64,000 nucleotides of DNA from an uncultured Fidelibacterota bacterium (GTDB taxonomy: Bacteria; Fidelibacterota; Marinisomatia; Marinisomatales; Marinisomataceae). Location: contig CACOSI010000001.1 in assembly GCA_902629855.1 (NCBI GenBank), forward strand, positions 155,846-219,845, written 5' to 3'. Below, in pieces: positions 59,033 through 64,000 of the stretch. The notes under the pieces were generated by a model. That model was given only the letters and a program-made list of their open reading frames with translations. It did not search any database and was not told the DNA's origin. A program made the position numbers and the translations under genes. Each line of letters starts with the position of its first letter. Positions within the stretch are counted from its first letter, which is position 1.

Positions 59033-60514
59033 TTAATAATTACCAAAAACTTTTTTTAATGTAAAAATTATTTCTCCAAGAGTACAATGATTATCGGCGC
59101 AAATAATAATATAAGGAATTAAATTAGATTCACTCAACGCAATTGTTTCAAGTTCTTTAAGCGACGCTTTAACCTTTTTTAAATCTCTGTTTTCTTTATA
59201 AAGCTTTAGATATTCAGATCTTTCTTTAAAACTTTCTTGTTTTGGTAAATTAATATTATCGTTTTTTTCATCTGATACAAATTTATTAACGCCCACTAAG
59301 ATATTTTCTCTAGTATCTAGCCCATCTTGAAAACTAATTGCTGACTCTTCAATTTCTTGTTGAATTTGTCCATCTTCAATTAGTTTTTTGACACCACCTT
59401 TACTCATAATATCTTCAATTTTTAAATTTACTTTCTCACAAATGTCCGCCGTAAGATTTTTTATAACTGTGCTATCACCAATAGGATCCACAAAATCTGT
59501 TATACCACTCTCATAAGCTATTATTTGTTGAATTCTAAGGGCTGTGGTTGCATTTTTTTCCGTTGGCAGACTCAATGCTTCATCTTTTCCATTTGTATGA
59601 ATAGATTGTGCACCTCCTAAGACTGCTGCTAAGCTTTCTAATGTTGTTCTAGTAATATTGTTATCAACTTGCTGCGCTGTTAAGGTAGATCCAGCAGTTT
59701 GCACGTGGAACCTACATAATTGTGATCTAGTATTTTTAATACCATACCTTTCTTTAATTATTCTTGCCCATATAACTCTTGCGGCTCTGAACTTTGAAAC
59801 TTCCTCAAAAAAATTTCTATGTGAATTGAAAAAGAAAGATACTTGCTCTGATAATCTTTCAATATCAAGACCTCTTTTTTTTGCTTCGTCTAAATAGGTT
59901 ATTGCATTAGCAAATGTAAATGAAAGTTCTTGAACAGCTGTACTTCCAGCTTCTCGAATGTGATATCCTGAAATAGAAATACTATTCCATTTTGGTAGAT
60001 TTGTTTGGCAGTAATCAAAGATGTCTGACGTAAGCCTTAATGATTCGTCAATAGGGAAAATATATGTTCCTCTTGCTATATATTCTTTTAAAATATCATT
60101 TTGCAAAGTCCCTTTTAATTTTTTTAAATCAATACCTCTTTTATTGGCAACAGAAATATAAAATGCCAGCAAAATTGATGCAGTTGAATTTATTGTCATT
60201 GAAACTGAAATATCTTCAAGATTAATTTCATTAAAAAGCTTATCCATATCATCTACAGTTGAGATAGGAACTCCAGATTTTCCAACTTCTCCAATTGACA
60301 TAGAATCATCAGAATCATATCCCATTTGTGTTGGAAGGTCAAATGCAATTGATAGACCACTAACACCATTTTCTAGTAGATTTAAATATCTTTTATTTGA
60401 TTCTTCTACAGAAGAAAATCCGGCATATTGACGCATAGTCCAAAGTCTATCTTTGTACATATTTTTGTATATGCCTTTAGCGAATGGAAACTTTCCAAAT
60501 TTATTTTTTGACAT
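59033..60514 (-). CDS. Methylmalonyl-CoA mutase large (catalytic) subunit, lacking the B12-binding domain
   Basis: LWTMRQYAGFSSVEESNKRYLNLLENGVSGLSIAFDLPTQMGYDSDD; ISGYHIREAGSTAVQELSFTFANAITYL; RFHVQTAGSTLTAQQ; ends at 493 aa without DxHxxG B12 motif. Confidence 0.93.
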   Translation of the reverse strand: MSKNKFGKFPFAKGIYKNMYKDRLWTMRQYAGFSSVEESNKRYLNLLENGVSGLSIAFDLPTQMGYDSDDSMSIGEVGKSGVPISTVDDMDKLFNEINLEDISVSMTINSTASILLAFYISVANKRGIDLKKLKGTLQNDILKEYIARGTYIFPIDESLRLTSDIFDYCQTNLPKWNSISISGYHIREAGSTAVQELSFTFANAITYLDEAKKRGLDIERLSEQVSFFFNSHRNFFEEVSKFRAARVIWARIIKERYGIKNTRSQLCRFHVQTAGSTLTAQQVDNNITRTTLESLAAVLGGAQSIHTNGKDEALSLPTEKNATTALRIQQIIAYESGITDFVDPIGDSTVIKNLTADICEKVNLKIEDIMSKGGVKKLIEDGQIQQEIEESAISFQDGLDTRENILVGVNKFVSDEKNDNINLPKQESFKERSEYLKLYKENRDLKKVKASLKELETIALSESNLIPYIIICADNHCTLGEIIFTLKKVFGNY

Positions 60515-60577
60515 AAGAAAATTTAGTTCTAAAAAATTTAATTATTCTAATTAATGAAATTTAGGTAAGATATAGAC

Positions 60578-61081
60578 ATGGAGTTTACTTTATTAGAGAG
60601 AATAAAAATTTTTATTGAATACAGAGATTCATTAAAAAAGAAAGATATAGCTCCATTTTATGAAAATTCTACTTTAATAGTTTTGCCTGATAGTGATATT
60701 GCTATTGAATTAGCCAAGCTACTAAATGACAACTCCAGTCATACAATTTTATTTTTAATTAAAGATTCTTTGTTAGATTTTTATCCAAAAAATATTTTAA
60801 GAAATTCAATTATATATACATTTAATGATATGAATTCACTTGGTATGCCAAGGCAAATTTTTGTAGATAAAATTATTAAATCACGATTTGAAAATATAGT
60901 AGACTTAAATACATCATTTAGCCGATTTGGTGCATATTTAACATTATTTTGTAATTCAAAAGTTAGGATGGGTTTTAATTATGATAATTCAAAAAAATAT
61001 TATAATGTCATATTAGATTCAAATTACCAACGTGATTTGAACGGAACTTTTAAAATGATAAAACAGTTTATAAAAATATGA
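60578..61081 (+). CDS. Hypothetical protein, weakly reminiscent of DUF6913/GT9-like proteins
   Basis: 167 aa; pattern ...GMPRQIFVDKIIKSRFENIVDLNTSFSRFGAYLTLFCNSKVRMGFNYDNSKKYYNVIL. Confidence 0.4.
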   Translation: MEFTLLERIKIFIEYRDSLKKKDIAPFYENSTLIVLPDSDIAIELAKLLNDNSSHTILFLIKDSLLDFYPKNILRNSIIYTFNDMNSLGMPRQIFVDKIIKSRFENIVDLNTSFSRFGAYLTLFCNSKVRMGFNYDNSKKYYNVILDSNYQRDLNGTFKMIKQFIKI

Positions 61082-61848
61082 TAGAAGAAAATAAAAAAAT
61101 TATTTTTTCAGACCTTATTATCAACGATCAAGCTTTTGAAATTCAAAATGATTTTAAATATCCATGGCAATGGGTGAATGATATTAATCATTTTTTTGAA
61201 AAAGTTTCTTCAAGTAATTACAAACAACCCAATGTAATCATAGATGAAAGTAAAGGTCCGGTATTTATATCTAAATCTAGTAAAATTGAGCCATTTACAA
61301 TATTGAATGGCCCATTATTTATTGGAGATAATACTATAATAAAATCACATTCCAATATTTCAAATTCTATAATTAATCATGATTGTAAGATTAAAGGAGA
61401 GGTCCATTCTTCAATTTTTCAACCTTATTCAAATAAATCTCATGAAGGTTTTATTGGACACTCTTTTGTTGGCTCATGGGTTAATCTTGGCGCTGGAACA
61501 ACAACAAGTAACTTGAAAAATAACTATGAAGAAATTTTAGTTAAATGGAACGGAAGTTTATTAAGTACTGGCACAATTTTTTTTGGCGCTGTAATTGGCG
61601 ATCATACTAAAACTGCTATTGGCACTAATTTAAATTCTGGTTCTATCATTGAAATGGGCTCAAATATAGTATCACAAACTTTTCCACCAAGATATTTACC
61701 TGCATTCTCATTTTATTATAAGAACAAACTATCAAAAATTAGTTTTGATGATTTTCGTACTACGGCAAGTATTGCTATGAAAAGAAGAAAAATAGAACTT
61801 TCTTCCTCAGACATTAAAGCCATGAAAGAGCTTTACGAAAAAGATTGA
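61078..61848 (+). CDS. Left-handed beta-helix acetyltransferase-like protein; C-terminal half of the alternative (Bacteroidetes-type) GlmU family
   Basis: GPLFIGDNTIIKSHSNISNSIINHDCKIKGEVHSSIFQPYSNKSHEGFIGHSFVGSWVNLGAGTTTSNLKNNYEEI; ATGA overlap with the upstream ORF. Confidence 0.8.
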   Translation: MIEENKKIIFSDLIINDQAFEIQNDFKYPWQWVNDINHFFEKVSSSNYKQPNVIIDESKGPVFISKSSKIEPFTILNGPLFIGDNTIIKSHSNISNSIINHDCKIKGEVHSSIFQPYSNKSHEGFIGHSFVGSWVNLGAGTTTSNLKNNYEEILVKWNGSLLSTGTIFFGAVIGDHTKTAIGTNLNSGSIIEMGSNIVSQTFPPRYLPAFSFYYKNKLSKISFDDFRTTASIAMKRRKIELSSSDIKAMKELYEKD

Positions 61849-61882
61849 CACAAAAACAATCTAATAATATCTTCGAATCGAA

Positions 61883-62284
61883 ATGAGTACATTTGATTTA
61901 AACGAAATTGACGAAGTTATAACTCCGTGTTGTGATGTTGAAGTAAAAACATCTGATATTGGAGAAAAGCTCAAATGTCCAGCTTGTAAAGCTAATCTTA
62001 AACAAAGAATATACCTTCCTTTCCTTGAATACCTTATGGAAAATGGACATGTTGAAAATCTAGATTTTTTTGATTTAGAACTTTATAGTCAAGATAAAGA
62101 ATCATTAGATAGTGATGATGAAGAGATAGATTTAGACAAATATGAAGTCAAAAAAGACAGTTTAAATATTTATGAAGATGATGCAAGGCATGGTGGCAAC
62201 AAAGTTGCGTCCGAAACTTCAATTGATGAGTCAGCAATGTCCAGTGACTGGACTCAATTCGCGACAGATGACGAAGAGTCATAA
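61883..62284 (+). CDS. Small acidic protein with N-terminal zinc-ribbon
   Basis: ITPCCDVEVKTSDIGEKLKCPACKANL (CC...CPAC), then an Asp/Glu-rich region. Confidence 0.65.
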   Translation: MSTFDLNEIDEVITPCCDVEVKTSDIGEKLKCPACKANLKQRIYLPFLEYLMENGHVENLDFFDLELYSQDKESLDSDDEEIDLDKYEVKKDSLNIYEDDARHGGNKVASETSIDESAMSSDWTQFATDDEES

Positions 62285-62341
62285 TAATATTTCTTTACAA
62301 ATTCTTAATTAAAATACTAAATTGGTAAAATTTAAATTTTT

Positions 62342-62415
62342 CAGGCTATAAAAATTAGTGAAAGATTGTAAGACTTTCCCCCGCTTATCAACTTTCTTTT
62401 ATAGCCTGTTTTTTT
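62342..62415 (+). terminator. Hairpin with 12-bp perfect closing stem and structured 43-nt interior, followed by a T7 run
   Basis: CAGGCTATAAAA (62342-62353) pairs with TTTTATAGCCTG (62397-62408), then TTTTTTT; internal GAAAG/CTTTC. Confidence 0.6.
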
Positions 62416-62490
62416 CTTTTATTTATTTGTCAAATTTCATATTTATACCTTATATTTCTAGACTAGACTGAGTAGTCGGTTTTACAAAAA

Positions 62491-63258
62491 ATGAAAATAG
62501 CAGTACTAACAAAAGCAATTCCTAAAGTAGATTCTTTAAAAATCAACTCTTCCGAGACATGGATCGATGATTCTAATGTTAAATTTGTCATGAATGAGCA
62601 CGATACTTATGCGTTGGAAGAAGCTTTATTAATTAAAGAAGAATTAGATAATAATTCTGAAGTAGTTGCAATCACAATGGGTGCTCAAAAAAGCTCCAAT
62701 CAGATTATTTCAGAAGCTCTTGCTAAGGGGGCTGATAGGGGTATTATTATTGAAAATGATACTAAAATTACTGATCCATTAGTTTTTGCAAAAATTTTCT
62801 CTGAACAAATTAGAGAGGAAAAATTTGATTTAATTTTTTGCGGACTTGCTTCATACGATCTTGGCTCTGGACAAACTAGTGTTTTAATTGGTGAAATTTT
62901 GGGAATGACAACTGCTACATTTGCAATAGGCACTAAAATAGAAAGCAGTCATATTAAAGTTAAAAAAGAGCTTGAATCAGGCTATTCACAGTGGATAAGA
63001 ATGTCATTACCTGCATCTATTTCAATCCAGTCGGGCTTAAATAATCCAAGATATCCCTCCCTTAAAGGAATAATGAGTGCAAAAAGCAAAGAAGTAAAAG
63101 TAAAAACAATTGATTCAAATTTTTCTGAAATGCAAGGCTTTACAAAGTTTTTTGTACCCAAGAATGAGAAACAAACTGAATATATCGAAGGTGATGTGGA
63201 GGATGTTTCTAATAAAATTATTGATATATTAAAAAATGAACTCAAATTAATAGCATGA
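62491..63258 (+). CDS. etfB: Electron transfer flavoprotein beta subunit
   Basis: KIAVLTKAIPKVDSLKI; MNEHDTYALEEALLIKE; VAITMGAQKS; ALAKGADRGIII; GLASYDLGSGQTSVLIGEILG. Confidence 0.93.
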   Translation: MKIAVLTKAIPKVDSLKINSSETWIDDSNVKFVMNEHDTYALEEALLIKEELDNNSEVVAITMGAQKSSNQIISEALAKGADRGIIIENDTKITDPLVFAKIFSEQIREEKFDLIFCGLASYDLGSGQTSVLIGEILGMTTATFAIGTKIESSHIKVKKELESGYSQWIRMSLPASISIQSGLNNPRYPSLKGIMSAKSKEVKVKTIDSNFSEMQGFTKFFVPKNEKQTEYIEGDVEDVSNKIIDILKNELKLIA

Positions 63259-64000
63259 TTTTAGTTGTATTAGAAAATCAAAGGGGTAAAATTCATAGTT
63301 TTAGTAGAGAGGCAGTTGTAGCTGGGCAGATATTTGCCAAAAAATACGATGAAGAATTGTGTATTCTTTGTCTTGGTGAGAATGTCGAAGTTTTAAAAGA
63401 AGAAGCATCTGAATTCGAATCCGATAAACTCTTAGTAGCAGAACATGAATTAATATCACAATATACGTCTGACGGTTTTTCAAAAGCTTTATCAGAAATA
63501 ATTGCACAAGAATCACCTAGATTTACAATAATGGGGCATACTTATATTGCTAGAGACTTTTTGCCTAGAGTCAGTGTTAAACAAGATTTACCATTCATTG
63601 GTGACTTAACCTCAGTTTCATTCGAGGATGAAAAAACAATATTTTGTAAACAAGTTTTTAATGCAAAGTTTCTAACAAATATTGAAATGGATCCTAGTAT
63701 TGAAAAAGCAATCTTAAGTTTTCAATCTGCAGCTTTTGATAAAGATAAAATTATTAAAGGTAGTCCCAAAAATATAATTGATGTCAAATTAAATTTAAAG
63801 GATTCAGATGTCAGAATTACAAGTGAAGAGGCTTTTAAAGAGAGTGATTCAGATGTTGATTTATCTTCAGCTAATTTCATTGTTAGTGTTGGAAGAGGAA
63901 TAGAAAGTGAAGATAATATTCCTATGATGGAAAAATTTGTTGAGAATGTAGGTGCTGATCTTGGTTCTTCAAGGCCTGTTGTTGATATGGGAATTATGCC
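63255..64000 (+). CDS. etfA: Electron transfer flavoprotein alpha subunit (partial, runs off window)
   Basis: MILVVLENQRGKIHSFSREAVVAGQIFAKK...FIVSVGRGIESEDNIPMMEKFVENVGADLGSSRPVVDMGIMP; ATGA overlap with etfB. Confidence 0.93.
   Translation, partial: MILVVLENQRGKIHSFSREAVVAGQIFAKKYDEELCILCLGENVEVLKEEASEFESDKLLVAEHELISQYTSDGFSKALSEIIAQESPRFTIMGHTYIARDFLPRVSVKQDLPFIGDLTSVSFEDEKTIFCKQVFNAKFLTNIEMDPSIEKAILSFQSAAFDKDKIIKGSPKNIIDVKLNLKDSDVRITSEEAFKESDSDVDLSSANFIVSVGRGIESEDNIPMMEKFVENVGADLGSSRPVVDMGIM

Noticed and set aside
60578-61848. Interpretation as one frameshifted alternative GlmU gene
   Set aside because: The upstream ORF lacks GlmU N-terminal motifs, and the ATGA overlap is typical of translational coupling; kept as two genes, with the test stated.
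62461-62477. Small GACTA...TAGTC hairpin just before etfB
   Set aside because: Only 5 bp with a 7-nt loop in AT-rich DNA; too weak to report as a regulatory element on its own.

Overview
The window is AT-rich, compact and gene-dense. It is a bacterial chromosomal segment with no rRNA, CRISPR array, prophage or insertion sequence that I can recognise. Gene content (SprA-like T9SS translocon, LptD, TonB receptor with CarboxypepD_reg-like N-terminus, RND pump, MMCM, ETF) suggests an FCB-group organism, possibly a marine Marinimicrobia-like lineage; that assignment is inference only. Most genes are housekeeping: gcvP, argS, rsfS, mnmA, glyS, topA, hisS, lptD, fbpABC-like iron uptake, RND efflux, rdgB, mdh, rplU/rpmA, rng, birA, mcmA large subunit, etfBA. 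RNA genes are tRNA-Lys(UUU), tRNA-Phe(GAA) and a one-piece tmRNA. The most interesting observations are: (i) a tmRNA tag readable as ADNGQMAFA, which lacks the usual -LAA end; (ii) the two GlmU activities apparently encoded as separate stand-alone genes at distant loci, one from the classical family and one from the Bacteroidetes-type alternative GlmU family; (iii) a sprA homologue overlapping rdgB and followed by a glutaminyl-cyclase-like M28 lipoprotein; (iv) all six protein-coding convergent junctions overlap or abut, leaving no room for terminators; (v) palindromic candidate operators before the iron-uptake operon and the TonB receptor; (vi) orphan hairpin/terminator structures that may be small RNAs. 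I did not find a clearly novel multi-gene defence or mobile system. All family names come from reading the sequence and remembered motifs; no searches were run.
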